Below are positions 9,876-18,938 of a stretch of DNA of 64,000 bases, in pieces. Location of the stretch: contig CAWDDX010000006.1 of NCBI GenBank assembly GCA_963801195.1, positions 1 through 64,000 of the forward strand. Direction: 5' to 3'. The DNA comes from SZUA-36 sp963801195 (lineage in GTDB: Bacteria; Pseudomonadota; Gammaproteobacteria; Xanthomonadales; SZUA-36). Both the position numbers and the translations under genes were made by a program. Each line of letters begins with the position of its first letter. Positions within the stretch are counted from its first letter, which is position 1. Below the pieces are notes generated by a model. The model ran no database searches. It saw only the letters and a list, made by a program, of their open reading frames with translations, and had not been told where the DNA came from.

Positions 9876-11700
9876 GAAAAATAAACGCTATATTCACTTA
9901 AAGCTCAAAGTACCAAACAACCTTTCACACCGTCATTCCATGGAAATGGCGTGCAAACTGGTCAGCTGTTCGTGTTCAGATCCAAATATTGGCCGGATAC
10001 AACTGGGTTCTTCGCCAATCCTTGAACCCGGGACGAGATCAACCATACCGTTACCAAAATGGGAACAGCAAGTCTGTGGCATGATTGATAAGTTTCTTCA
10101 GTTGAATAAACCTACCGGCGGGCCCGGCGAAGCCCGGCAGTCCGGTAACAGGGCCGCCGCGGCTGAACTTGCCGTATTATCCAGGTGGGCAAGTATTTTT
10201 TGAATCACTGCCGGGTCCTCTATACTGGCAATGATCCTGACGTCACTACCACACGTGTCACAAGTTTCTATGTCAATATTGAAGACACGCTTCAATCGTT
10301 TTGCCCAGGTCATTGACGCCCGTTTTTCGGCAGGGCTTTGGTCGGCTTCACCCGCTGAGTGGGAGTTTTTGCGTTTGCCTCGACTGGCCGGTGTCACCCT
10401 TGCTCGGTATTTACTATTCGGCGCGAATACACCATGGAAACGAGTCAGGTTAACTCTAGGCCTGGGCCAGACCAGTGGAGAACGCTCCTGCACGCGCCCG
10501 CGGCATACTTGAAATAAAGTCCAGCGGTTCAAATATGACATGGGTAGTGCCGTTGCGCCAGGGTGTTTTAAGCTCATAGCGCACTCTGCCATTACGAGTC
10601 ATTGACAGGCGTTTCGTGGATACCGGCGGTCTTGTGATATAGCGGCACAATCGTTCCAGCTTAGCACGCTCATTGGCCTTGGTGGCCACGCCTGCATGCA
10701 GCGAGAATCCGGAAACCTCTCCCGTGTTCGCGCCCAGATTGTCTGATTCGATATCAGGTAAAGTTTGTAGCGTAAATACTTTGCGGCCTTGTTGCGGACC
10801 CACGGCAATGCGATAAGTAATGGAGCTTCCGAACAATTGATTTGACGGGTCTTCATCTGAAGCAGCCACGGCTTCTGGAGTGAGATAGACGTTACCAGTA
10901 TCACGCTCCACTAGGCCTTGGCGTTCCAGGTAACGAGCAACGCGCTGTGCAATGGTGTGCGTAAGTCGAGTGAGTTCACCTTTCGTCGGTGCCTTTACCC
11001 TCAAAAATCGCAATGGGTGTAAATTGGAACTGCTCGTGTAGGCCCCATCCAAAAACAACATGTGAAAATGGATATTCAAATTCAGAGCGCTACCGAAATG
11101 CTGGATCAGGGTGACTGCGCCGGTTTGTACAAGGGGTTTTGCAAAGCCGGCTTTGTGTGCCAGGTGTGTGGCGATTGCGCGGTAGACGATGCTCAGTACC
11201 TTAGTCATGACTTTAGGGTTACTGGCAAACAGAAAGCGCAGCGGGAACGGTACACTCAACACCCATTGACGCATGGGTTGATAAGGCAGAATCTCGTCCA
11301 CCAACAAGGCGGCGCTATCCGTCATTCTTCGCGCACCACAACTGGGACAGAAGCCGCGCTTCTTGCAACTAAAAGCGACTAATTTTTCATCATGGCATGA
11401 GTCGCACCTGACCCTGAGAAACCCGTGTTCAAGCCTCCCACACTTCAAATACTCATCAAATTCTTTTGTAACATGGGCCGGTAAGTATCTGCCATGGCTG
11501 GCCAGTTCGGCCTGAAACTCAGGCCAGTACTCTTGAACAATCTGATAAAGTAAAGTTGTCTCGGGACGGTGGCGTACGTAAACTCCTGCTGAGTTTGGCT
11601 TTGCCAGGGAAGGTGAGAGCCTGTAAGGCCCGAGAGGCTGCCCTGGGGTACGGACGTTGTGTGAAGGCAATCCCATGGTTCAAACAAATACTGAAAGTAT
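9876..11700 (-). mobile_element. IS91-family insertion sequence, near full length
   Basis: The lower end is set by the sequence shared with the relic at 3550 (AAAAATAAACGCTATATTCA). The transposase 3' end and a conserved non-coding tail of about 220 bp lie on this side, which in IS91 elements is the replication-origin end. The other boundary is uncertain because the relic is truncated there; it is at or beyond 11676. IS91 elements make no target duplication and have no inverted repeats, so the exact ends cannot be read from one intact copy. Confidence 0.75.
10098..11676 (-). pseudogene. IS91-family HUH transposase, frameshifted
   Basis: A rolling-circle (HUH, Y2-type) transposase. The first 390 or so residues are open. 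They contain an N-terminal zinc-binding region (CDSCHDEKLV and CKKRGFCPSCGARR), the HUH motif in LNLNIHFHMLFLDGAY, and a conserved region near RYITRPPVSTKRLS. The frame then changes near 10480-10512. The remaining domain (PRPRVNLTRFHGVFAP, then a second zinc-type pair CDTCGS) is read in another frame down to 10098. About 30 bases at the junction do not match the expected protein in any frame, so this looks like a small rearrangement rather than one miscalled base. It is probably inactive. Confidence 0.85.
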
Positions 11701-11857
11701 TCGTTTGTGGGCTTGCGCTGCACAATGGCCATAGTCTCAAATTGCTGTGAGCAAAGTACGTCAATCAATGTCTGTATCCTCGATCAGTAAATGCGGAAAG
11801 TTATAGGCATGAATGATTAAGAAAATATGCGCCGGTGCCGGAAAGGTTTGTAAATAG

Positions 11858-12226
11858 CTATTCGGTATTATCGCGCAACCAGGTAGCAAGCTCTTCAAAA
11901 TTGAATGTCTGAGCGTCATAAAGCGAGTAGACAAAATTGACGGTATCTTCCGGTGAAGCGGTAATCAGGATACCGTTCATTTTCAAAAAAACGTCCGTAA
12001 CAGCGAAAGCGGTTCGTTTATTTCCATCTACGAACGGATGGTTTTGGGCCATACTTTCCCACAGGGCGGCGGCCTCACTGACCAGATCATCGTAATAGCC
12101 GGTTTGGGGACGAAAAAGCGCTGATTCCAGCGCCCCTGCGTCTCTAATACCTTCGTCGCCGCCATAACGTTGTAATTGATCTACGTGGAATGTTAGTGCT
12201 TCTATAAGCGTGACATACTCGGTCAT
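11858..12226 (-). CDS. doc: Doc-type (Fic fold) toxin
   Basis: A 122-residue toxin of the death-on-curing family. In phage P1, Doc uses an inverted Fic chemistry to phosphorylate elongation factor Tu and stop translation. The signature HPFVDGNKRTAF starts at residue 63, and the N-terminal RYGGDEGIRDAGALESAL region typical of Doc is present. The length matches the family (about 125). The gene overlaps its antitoxin gene by four bases, the usual coupled arrangement. It lies in the accessory region next to the IS91 element. Confidence 0.93.
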   Translation of the reverse strand: MTEYVTLIEALTFHVDQLQRYGGDEGIRDAGALESALFRPQTGYYDDLVSEAAALWESMAQNHPFVDGNKRTAFAVTDVFLKMNGILITASPEDTVNFVYSLYDAQTFNFEELATWLRDNTE

Positions 12227-12444
12227 TCAGCCAGCTTCTTGTATAGATGGTCGAATTGTTTGACACTGGCTTTGTAAGCAGCCATGGCGTGAGGTCTTGG
12301 TTTTGCCTGTTTACGCTTTTCGATCAGATCGGTAAAAGCTTCATCAACGAGCGCACGAAGCTGACGTCCTTCGTCTTTTGCGATTGCGCGAACAGTAGCG
12401 ATCTTATCCGGATCTACTACTGTTGCAAATTTTACGTTTTTCAT
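12223..12444 (-). CDS. antitoxin of the Doc pair
   Basis: A 73-residue basic protein upstream of and overlapping doc by four bases, in the position of the antitoxin. The N-terminal half (KFATVVDPDKIATVRAIAKD) resembles a ribbon-helix-helix DNA-binding fold. The C-terminal half is a charged helix that would bind the toxin. It probably represses its own promoter, which would lie in 12445-12540. The identity rests on position and fold impression rather than a strong sequence match to Phd. Confidence 0.75.
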   Translation of the reverse strand: MKNVKFATVVDPDKIATVRAIAKDEGRQLRALVDEAFTDLIEKRKQAKPRPHAMAAYKASVKQFDHLYKKLAE

Positions 12445-12713
12445 TTCTATCCCTTTCGAAAAAGATACGTCATCAGTGCATAACTCAAAATATCATGACC
12501 TGTCATGAACGGTCAAGAAAACCGCATTATTTACCCCCCCCTTTTTTCTATCAAGATAAAATACATCTCTGCAGAAATGGCAAACAAATGGCAAACACAG
12601 CTTTTGGTATATAGTGAAATAGCATGAAATGATTTGTAACAGTAACCTATTGTATCTTATGGTTAATATGAGCTACCTGAATTGAAATGAAACAATACGA
12701 CAGGCATAAACAA

Positions 12714-12840
12714 ATGATTTGTAATCAGTAGGTCCCGGGTTCGACAAAATCGCCGGGAGCGATTTTGCATGAAGTCGCGCAGCGACAAACCCGAAGGGCG
12801 AGTCCCAGGGATGGGACGAGTAATCCTGGTGTCGGCACCA
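12714..12840 (+). pseudogene. 3' fragment of a tRNA-Thr(UGU) gene, split in the T loop
   Basis: The + strand carries TGATTTGTAATCAGTAGGTC, which matches the anticodon arm (TGT) and variable region of tRNA-Thr. CCGGGTTCGA, the first half of the T arm, follows. After an insert (12745-12821) the T arm resumes with ATCCTGG and the acceptor strand GTCGGCACCA ends at 12840. No D arm or 5' acceptor strand is present upstream, so this is only the 3' half. Such fragments are typical of the distal attachment site left when an integrative element uses a tRNA gene. Its orientation would put the element to the left, over the accessory region. Confidence 0.75.
12745..12821. repeat. 77-bp three-hairpin element inserted in the tRNA T loop
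   Basis: The insert consists of three consecutive small inverted repeats. AAAATCGC and GCGATTTT enclose CGGGA. GTCGC and GCGAC enclose GCA. GTCCCA and TGGGAC enclose GGGA. It begins immediately after GTTCGA of the T loop. A partial, mutated copy of the first hairpin occurs at 12911-12940, again directly after GTTCGA. The compact palindromic layout resembles REP-type non-autonomous elements. Confidence 0.6.
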
Positions 12841-13095
12841 TTTTTTCACTTCCCACCAAACCCCCAGCAGCGTAATACCTTAAGCCCGGGTTTATTCGAA
12901 CCAGAAGAGTTCGACAAAATTGCCGGGAGCGCTTTGGCAACTCCCGTAGACGTCACCCGTGTACCCAAACCCAAGGGTCAGGAAGTAACTGGAGCCGTGG
13001 TGCAGGCAACGGCTGTCAGTGGTTTTAATGCACACCGGTTTCTTTGGAATCAAGTAGCCGTCCAGGAGAATTTCATCGTTGAAGTTAAAAAATAA
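12841..13095 (+). other. region with a doubtful open frame
   Basis: A 108-codon frame (12769-13095) runs through the hairpin insert and the tRNA 3' end, so its first third cannot be an ancestral protein. The last 60 or so codons (from about 12915, ending EVKK) look more protein-like and could be a remnant of a gene truncated by integration. I recognise no family. The partial hairpin copy at 12911-12940 lies inside it. Confidence 0.25.
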
Positions 13096-13146
13096 GGCCC
13101 CCGGTCAAGGTGCAGGGCTTGCCTGACTGCACCAGGACCGGGGGGT
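13096..13146 (-). terminator. rho-independent terminator, probably for the Spy-like gene
   Basis: A long inverted repeat (arms CCCCCGGTC at 13098-13106 and GACCGGGGG at 13136-13144, with an inner GTGCA/TGCAC pairing) lies just after the Spy-like gene. Read on the minus strand the hairpin is followed by CCTTATTTTTT, a good terminator tail. Confidence 0.7.
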
Positions 13147-13165
13147 CAAAAACGACAGCGTGGGG

Positions 13166-13603
13166 TTAATTGTTAATGCAATCTCCCATGCCACGGCCGC
13201 CGCCAAAACCACGCTCGGCGCGCATGTCTTCGAGATGCTCTCTCAGTTGGTCGCGTTGCTGTAGCTGTTCTTGAAACATGGCCTGCTGCTCGGGGGTAAG
13301 CACCTGCTGGATTTGCGCATGGATGTTGGCGCGGATTTCATCGGCGGCCAGACGTGCCCTTTCCCGTTCTTCATCGCGCAGCATTTGCGCTTCTTCAAAA
13401 ATATTTGCGACTTCTGCTGCCTGGGCCTCGTCGAGCCCGAGACGTTCGGTCAGTCGCTCGGCAGGATTTGCGGGGTTGTGGGTGTTGAAGTGACCCGGGT
13501 TGCCTTGCATGCCCGGCCCTGATCCCGGTCCGCCCTGTTGTTGCGCAATGGCCGTACCGGCCGCGAATGTGATTAGGAATGCGATTACCAGTGTCTTTTT
13601 CAT
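13166..13603 (-). CDS. periplasmic Spy/CpxP-like stress protein
   Basis: A 145-residue exported protein with a signal peptide (MKKTLVIAFLITFAAGTAIA) and a helical body rich in Glu, Gln and Arg. It carries the LTPEQQAMF motif characteristic of the Spy/CpxP (LTXXQ) family, which are envelope chaperones or sensors. A Gly/Pro/Gln-rich linker follows the signal peptide and the C-terminus is Gly-rich. The gene is divergent from a BaeS/BaeR-type system. In enterobacteria spy is controlled by Cpx and Bae, so control by the neighbouring pair is likely, through the 190-bp intergenic region. Confidence 0.82.
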   Translation of the reverse strand: MKKTLVIAFLITFAAGTAIAQQQGGPGSGPGMQGNPGHFNTHNPANPAERLTERLGLDEAQAAEVANIFEEAQMLRDEERERARLAADEIRANIHAQIQQVLTPEQQAMFQEQLQQRDQLREHLEDMRAERGFGGGRGMGDCINN

Positions 13604-13795
13604 CTTAGTTTCCTTGTTGCTTAAAAAATCTGTTGCTTAAATAATCCGGATTTGGGTTTCCGCTCCGGCGTTTCTGACAGGCTCCAATCTAGCCTTCGTA
13701 TTGGAATCAAATTTGAAGAAATTGAGGAGATTGCGACCGGGCTGTTGTCCGCTTGACGAGGGTGGTGCAGGATATGGCCGTATGGGGAAAAACTG

Positions 13796-15250
13796 ATGAA
13801 GCTGAAACTCATCCACAAACTGTTGATAGCGATGTTCGCATGCGCGGCGCTGGTGTTATTGCTGATCACCCTGATCACGCGCGCCAGCATCGGTCGCGGG
13901 TTTATGGATTTTTTGTACCTGCAGGAGCGCAACCAGGTCGAACTCGTGGTACCCGTACTGGCCGACTGGTTCGGCGATCATGGCAGCTGGGATGAACTTG
14001 TCAAAAGTCCGCGCGAGTTTTATAGCCTTTTGTTTAACGCCTTGTTGCAGGACCCGGAAGCCCGCTTCGAATTCGGACCGCAAAGGTCAAACTCGCAGTC
14101 ACGTGGACGCCATGGCCCCGGGTTTTCCGGACCGAAAGGCGGACCGGGGCCGCTTGGACGTAATGGTCTTCCCCAGCGTATTTTTCTTCTCGACGCAAAC
14201 TACGCCCCTGTTATTGGCACAATGCCGCCGGAATTTCCCAGGGACAAATTGCTGGCGATCAAGGTCAATGGCGCCAATGCCGGCTGGCTTGGTTTTGCCA
14301 TGATTCGAGGCATAGCGTTACCCGCAGAAGAGGCATTTATCACGCAGTTACGCAATAACCTGCTTATCGGGCTGGGACTGGGGCTGGCCGTGGCCGCGTT
14401 ACTGGCGTTGCTGCTCGCCCGGCACCTGAGCCGCCCGGTCAACGAGGTCGCGGAAGGTATCCGTGCGCTGGCCGCCGGTGATTACAGCCAACGACTGGAA
14501 ACCCGCGGCGGAGACGAAATCGCCAGGCTGGGCGATGATGTCAACCGTCTGTCAATCGCATTGGGTGAACACGAGAGCGCCCGCAAACGCTGGATGTCGG
14601 ACATGGCGCACGAGTTACGCACGCCACTGGCCATCATCAGCGGCGAACTCGAAGCCATGAGCGATGGTGTCAGGCCGTTGGATAAGGAACAACTGGATTC
14701 AGTGCGTAGCGAGGTCAGCCAGCTTTCCGCCCTGGTCAGCGATCTGCACAGCCTGGCACTGACCGACTCCGGCGCGCTGGCCTACAAGATGCAGCGTCTG
14801 GACCTTGACGAACTCGTGGAATTAACAGTGGATTCGTTCCGTGGTCAGGCCACTGCAAAAAACCTGGCGCTGGGCTTTGCAGGTGCTGAACAGGCCATCA
14901 CCATACAGGGTGATGAGCAGCGTTTGCGCCAGCTTTTACGTAATCTGCTGGATAACGCAGTGCGCTACACCGACGGCGGAGGTAAGATTTCGGTCGTGCT
15001 GAAGAAAGACAAACAAAAGGCAGTGCTCACCATCAGCGACAGTGCGCCCGGCGCGGGCGTGGAGGAATGTGAGCACCTGTTCGAACGTCTTTACCGCCTG
15101 GAGGGCAGCCGCAACCGCAACTCCGGCGGAAGCGGACTGGGCCTGGCCATTTGCCGCAACATCGTTGAGGCCCATGGCGGGGGCATATCGGCCCAACCGG
15201 GCCCGGACGGCGGCCTGCTGCTCACTGCCACATTGCCACTCGAGACATGA
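13796..15250 (+). CDS. BaeS-like envelope-stress histidine kinase
   Basis: A 484-residue two-transmembrane sensor kinase. Helices lie at about residues 8-28 and 188-206. The periplasmic loop of about 150 residues includes a Gly/Pro/Arg-rich stretch (about 100-125) unlike typical BaeS. HAMP (about 205-257) follows. The H-box is MAHELRTPLA with His near 272. The ATPase domain carries the N-box LLRNLLDNAVRYTD and G2 region GSGLGLAICRNIV. It overlaps the response regulator gene by four bases and is divergent from the Spy-like gene. Removal of periplasmic misfolding stress is the likely role of the system; the exact signal is not visible. Confidence 0.85.
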   Translation: MKLKLIHKLLIAMFACAALVLLLITLITRASIGRGFMDFLYLQERNQVELVVPVLADWFGDHGSWDELVKSPREFYSLLFNALLQDPEARFEFGPQRSNSQSRGRHGPGFSGPKGGPGPLGRNGLPQRIFLLDANYAPVIGTMPPEFPRDKLLAIKVNGANAGWLGFAMIRGIALPAEEAFITQLRNNLLIGLGLGLAVAALLALLLARHLSRPVNEVAEGIRALAAGDYSQRLETRGGDEIARLGDDVNRLSIALGEHESARKRWMSDMAHELRTPLAIISGELEAMSDGVRPLDKEQLDSVRSEVSQLSALVSDLHSLALTDSGALAYKMQRLDLDELVELTVDSFRGQATAKNLALGFAGAEQAITIQGDEQRLRQLLRNLLDNAVRYTDGGGKISVVLKKDKQKAVLTISDSAPGAGVEECEHLFERLYRLEGSRNRNSGGSGLGLAICRNIVEAHGGGISAQPGPDGGLLLTATLPLET

Positions 15251-15927
15251 AACCGCCGGCCACCATCCTGATCGTAGAAGACGAAGCCAAGATTGCCAGC
15301 CTGCTACGCGACTACCTGGAAAAAATCGGTGGCTTCCAGACCCATTGGGTAGCCCGTGGTGACGAAGCGCTGCAGGCGTTCAAGGACGTTTCACCGGACC
15401 TGGTGCTTTTGGACCTGATGCTACCTGGTATGGACGGCCTGGAGGTATGCAAGGCCATACGCTCTGAAAGCCAGGTGCCGGTGATCATGGTCACTGCACT
15501 GGTGGAAGAAATCGACCGCCTGTTGGGCCTGGAGTTGGGTGCGGATGATTACATCTGCAAGCCTTTCAGTCCCAGGGAAGTTGTAGCCAGGGTAAAGGCC
15601 GTTTTACGCAGGTCCGGCGCTATTGGTGACAGGACACCGGTTTCCGGTCTGCAGATCGATGAGGAGCGCCATTTCGCCAGTATCAACGACAAGCAACTGA
15701 AACTGTCACCGGTGGAGTTTGCCCTGCTCAGCCGCCTGGCTGCCCAGCCCGGCCGGGTGTTTTCACGCGACCAACTGATGAACACGATTTATTCCGATTA
15801 CCGCATTGTCAGCGACAGGACAGTCGACACCCATGTCAAAAACCTGAGACGCAAACTGGAAGAATCAGGGTCCAGCCCCGACCTGGTTGAATCTGTATAC
15901 GGAGTCGGTTACCGTCTGGCTACCTGA
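15247..15927 (+). CDS. BaeR-like OmpR-family response regulator
   Basis: A 226-residue regulator. The receiver domain has acidic residues in VEDEAK, phosphoacceptor Asp56 in LVLLDLMLPG and Lys in DDYICKPFS. A winged-helix DNA-binding domain follows, with VEFALLSRLAAQPGRVFSRDQL and a C-terminal VDTHVKNLRRKLE ... VYGVGYR. It is translationally coupled to the kinase gene (ATGA overlap). The likely targets are the divergent Spy-like gene and possibly the aldehyde dehydrogenase gene 21 bases downstream. Confidence 0.88.
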   Translation: MKPPATILIVEDEAKIASLLRDYLEKIGGFQTHWVARGDEALQAFKDVSPDLVLLDLMLPGMDGLEVCKAIRSESQVPVIMVTALVEEIDRLLGLELGADDYICKPFSPREVVARVKAVLRRSGAIGDRTPVSGLQIDEERHFASINDKQLKLSPVEFALLSRLAAQPGRVFSRDQLMNTIYSDYRIVSDRTVDTHVKNLRRKLEESGSSPDLVESVYGVGYRLAT

Positions 15928-15948
15928 AGCAACAAAAGGGTACACGAG

Positions 15949-17398
15949 ATGAACAAACTGGACCGACGGGAATTCTACATCGACGGCGAATGGGTCGAGC
16001 CGGTTGAGCCAAGCAATTTTGAAGTGTTCAGTCCCGCAACCGAGGAGTCGGTCGCGACCATTTCCATGGGGGTGGTGGAAGACATAGACCTGGCCGTGCA
16101 GGCCGCACGCCGTGCATTTGAATCCTGGTCGGTTTCAACAATTGACGAGCGGACAGAATTGCTGCAAAACATTCTGACGGTCTATAAAAAACGCTACGAC
16201 GAGATGGCCGAGGTCATCAGCCTGGAGCTCGGGGCGCCTATCAGCATGTCCCGGAAATCACAGGCCGCCTGCGGTGTAGGGCACCTGGAAAGTTTCCTGG
16301 CCGCCCTGGGGCGTCTGAACCTGCGGCAGCAATTGGACAACGGCGATTTGCTCATGCGTGAACCCGTTGGTGTATGCGGCTTGATCACGCCGTGGAACTG
16401 GCCGGTCAACCAGATAGCCCTCAAGGTATTGCCGGCCCTGGCGACGGGTTGCACCTGCGTATTGAAACCGAGTGAACTGACACCACTGAGTGCACTGCTG
16501 TACGCCGAGATTCTGCATGAGGCCGGTGTGCCCAAGGGGGTTTTCAACCTCGTCAATGGCGAGGGGCCTGTTGCCGGCGCTGCCTTGTCAAGACACACCG
16601 ACGTGGACATGATGTCGTTTACCGGTTCAACCCGGGCGGGCGTCGCCGTGACCAGGGATGCCGCGGAAACGGTCAAGAAGGTTACCCTCGAACTCGGTGG
16701 CAAATCACCCAATATCCTGTTTGCGGACGCAGACCTGGAAAATGCCGTGAAACGAGGCGTTTTTGCCTGTTTTTATAACTCGGGTCAATCGTGTAACGCG
16801 CCGACCCGAATGCTGGTCGAGCGCTCCATCTACGACGAGGTCTTGCAGATCGCAAAGGCCACCGGTGAAAGTCAGCAGGTCGGAGACCCGGCAAAGGAAG
16901 GCCGGCATATTGGTCCCGTCGTCAGCGCGCTTCAATTCGACCGTATACAGGAACTGATCAATGCAGGCGTATCAGAAGGCGCGACACTGTTGGTTGGCGG
17001 CCCTGGAAAACCGGATGGATTCCGCAAAGGGCACTATGTCAGACCCACCATCTTTAGCGACGCAAGAAATTACATGCGTATCGCGCGGGAAGAAATATTC
17101 GGACCGGTGTTGAGCATCATTCCATTTGAGGATGAAGACGAGGCAATTCGTATTGCAAACGACACGCCCTACGGTCTCGCGGCATACGTGGAAACGGCTG
17201 ACGCCGACAAGGCGGACAGGGTGGCGGGAAAATTGCGTGCCGGGCAGGTCTATATCAATGGGAGCGGATTGTGCTTATGGCAGCCCGTTTGGCGGCTACA
17301 AGCTGTCGGGGCTTGGCCGCGAGGGTGGTTTATTTGGTCTCGAGGATTTTCTCGAAATAAAGGCCGTATCGAATCACTCGTCATCGACCACGAAGTGA
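15949..17398 (+). CDS. NAD(P)-dependent aldehyde dehydrogenase (frameshift near the C-terminus)
   Basis: An ALDH-superfamily enzyme that oxidises an aldehyde to the acid. Visible motifs are PWNWPVNQ (cofactor site), FTGSTRAG, catalytic-Glu region LELGGKSPN, catalytic Cys in NSGQSCNAPTR, and EEIFGPVLS. In the frame as given, the end degenerates after VYING. One surplus base in GGAG (17261-17264) must be dropped to recover ADCAYGSPFGGYKLSGLGRE and FGLEDFLEIK, the conserved C-terminus. The corrected protein is about 482 residues and stops at 17398. It overlaps the 3' end of nadB tail-to-tail by about 25 bases. It follows the BaeR-like gene closely, but no substrate can be inferred. Confidence 0.88.
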
Positions 17399-18932
17399 CA
17401 GCCCCTGCTCTGCGGATTTAATTTTGCGGCATGTACCACCAGCAGGGCGGTTTGCACGGCGTTTCTGAGTTCGATCAAGTCCGGGCTCAGGCGGCAGTCG
17501 CTGTAAAAGGACTGCATTTCCTCGCGCAGTTCGAGCAGGATGCGCCTGGCCCTGGTCAGGCGCCGGTCGGAACGTACGATACCCGCATAATTCCACATGG
17601 TTTGTCTGACCAGGCTCAGATCCTGTTGGATGAGCGTCGGGTCGGCGTCACGATTCGGGCTTTCCCAGGTGCGGGGTTCCGGCAAACGAAAATCCATCGA
17701 GGCGATATCCGCAATATCCGCCTTTGCGGTGAATTTGGCACTCGGTCAGGCATTCGAGCAGCGACGTGCTGGCGAGGCGGTTGGCGCCATGCAGGCCCGT
17801 ACAGCCGGTTTCGCCGATGGCGTTCAGGTGGCGGACGTTGGTGCGGCCATTGAGGTCGGTGTGGACACCACCGCAGGAATAGTGTGCGGCCGGAACAACG
17901 GGAATCGGTGTCGGTCGTGATGTCGATGCCCTGTTCCATGCAGCGCCGGTAAATATAAGGGAAACGTTCACGGATGTAATCCGGCTTGAGTGCGCTGAGG
18001 TCCAGGTAAACACAGGCATCACCACTGTGGATCATCTCATGGTGGATGGCGCGGGAAACGATGTCACGCGGCGCCAGTGAAGCGCGTGGATGGAGGGCGT
18101 CCATGAATCTTTCGCCGCGGCCGTTGACCAGTACGGCGCCTTCGCCGCGCAGCGCCTCGGTGATCAGGAAATGCGGTGCATTGACGGCATAAAAAACGGT
18201 CGGGTGGAATTGCACGTACTCGAGGTCGATCAGGCGGGCGCCAACGCGGTAGGCCATCGCGTAGCCATGACCAACGGTGCCCTGGCGGTTGGTGCTGTGC
18301 TGGAAAATCTGGCCGAGACCGCCGGTTGCGAGAATGGTTTTGCGCGCCACGATCGCCATCGGTTCACCGCTTTCACCGTCCAGCACGTAGGCGCCGAAAC
18401 AGGTCAGCGGTTCGAAGCGGTCAACCGGCTTGTCGGTATTGTGTGACAGTGTCAGCAGGTCAATTGCGACCGATCCCATCTTCCGGGTGATGTTTTTCGT
18501 CGCATCGACACAGTCGGCGACCGAGGAAAGTATCGCGTGGCCGGTCAGGTCTTTGGCGTGGATGATCCGGCGTTGGCTATGGCCACCTTCACGGGTCAAT
18601 TCGAGTTCACCACCGGTCTCGCGGTCAAAGGCGATATCCAGTTCATCCAGCAGTAATTCACGGACCGCGGCCGGGCCTTCCCTGACCAGTTGCTCGATAG
18701 CGGCCGGGTTGGCCATGCCGTCACTGGCGGTCATGATGTCACTGGCGAGGGATTCCGGATGGGCGGAGGTGTCGAAAATGATGCCGCCCTGGGCCCAGTC
18801 ACTATTGGCCTCGGATGGCCCGCCCAAAGACAACAACTGCACGTCGAGACCGGCACGTGCGGCATGCAGCGCATAGGCGGAACCGGCCAGGCCTGCGCCG
18901 ATAACCAGGCAATCGGTTTGTATGACACGCAT
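17374..18932 (-). CDS. nadB: L-aspartate oxidase NadB (two frameshifts)
   Basis: A FAD enzyme that oxidises L-aspartate to iminoaspartate, the first step of de novo NAD synthesis. Visible are the FAD-binding VIGAGLAGSAYALHAA, SDWAQGGI, the active-site region REGGHSQRRIIHAKD, GGLGQIF and QFHPT. Two single-base insertions, near 17909 and 17740, break the frame. Repairing them restores IPVVPAAHYSCGGVHTD and NRLASTSLLECL, then the C-terminal helical domain (RQTMWNYAGIVRSDRRL). The total length of about 519 codons fits the family. It follows nadC by 6 bases. That it is needed with NadA argues for consensus errors rather than loss. Confidence 0.9.
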
Positions 18933-18938
18933 CAGGGA

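Noticed and set aside
11445..11768. Minus-strand 107-codon frame beside the IS91 transposase
   Set aside because: It overlaps the transposase N-terminus in another frame and shows no motif; taken as a shadow frame.
12714..12840. Functional tRNA-Thr gene
   Set aside because: The 5' half (acceptor strand and D arm) is absent and a 77-bp insert splits the T loop.
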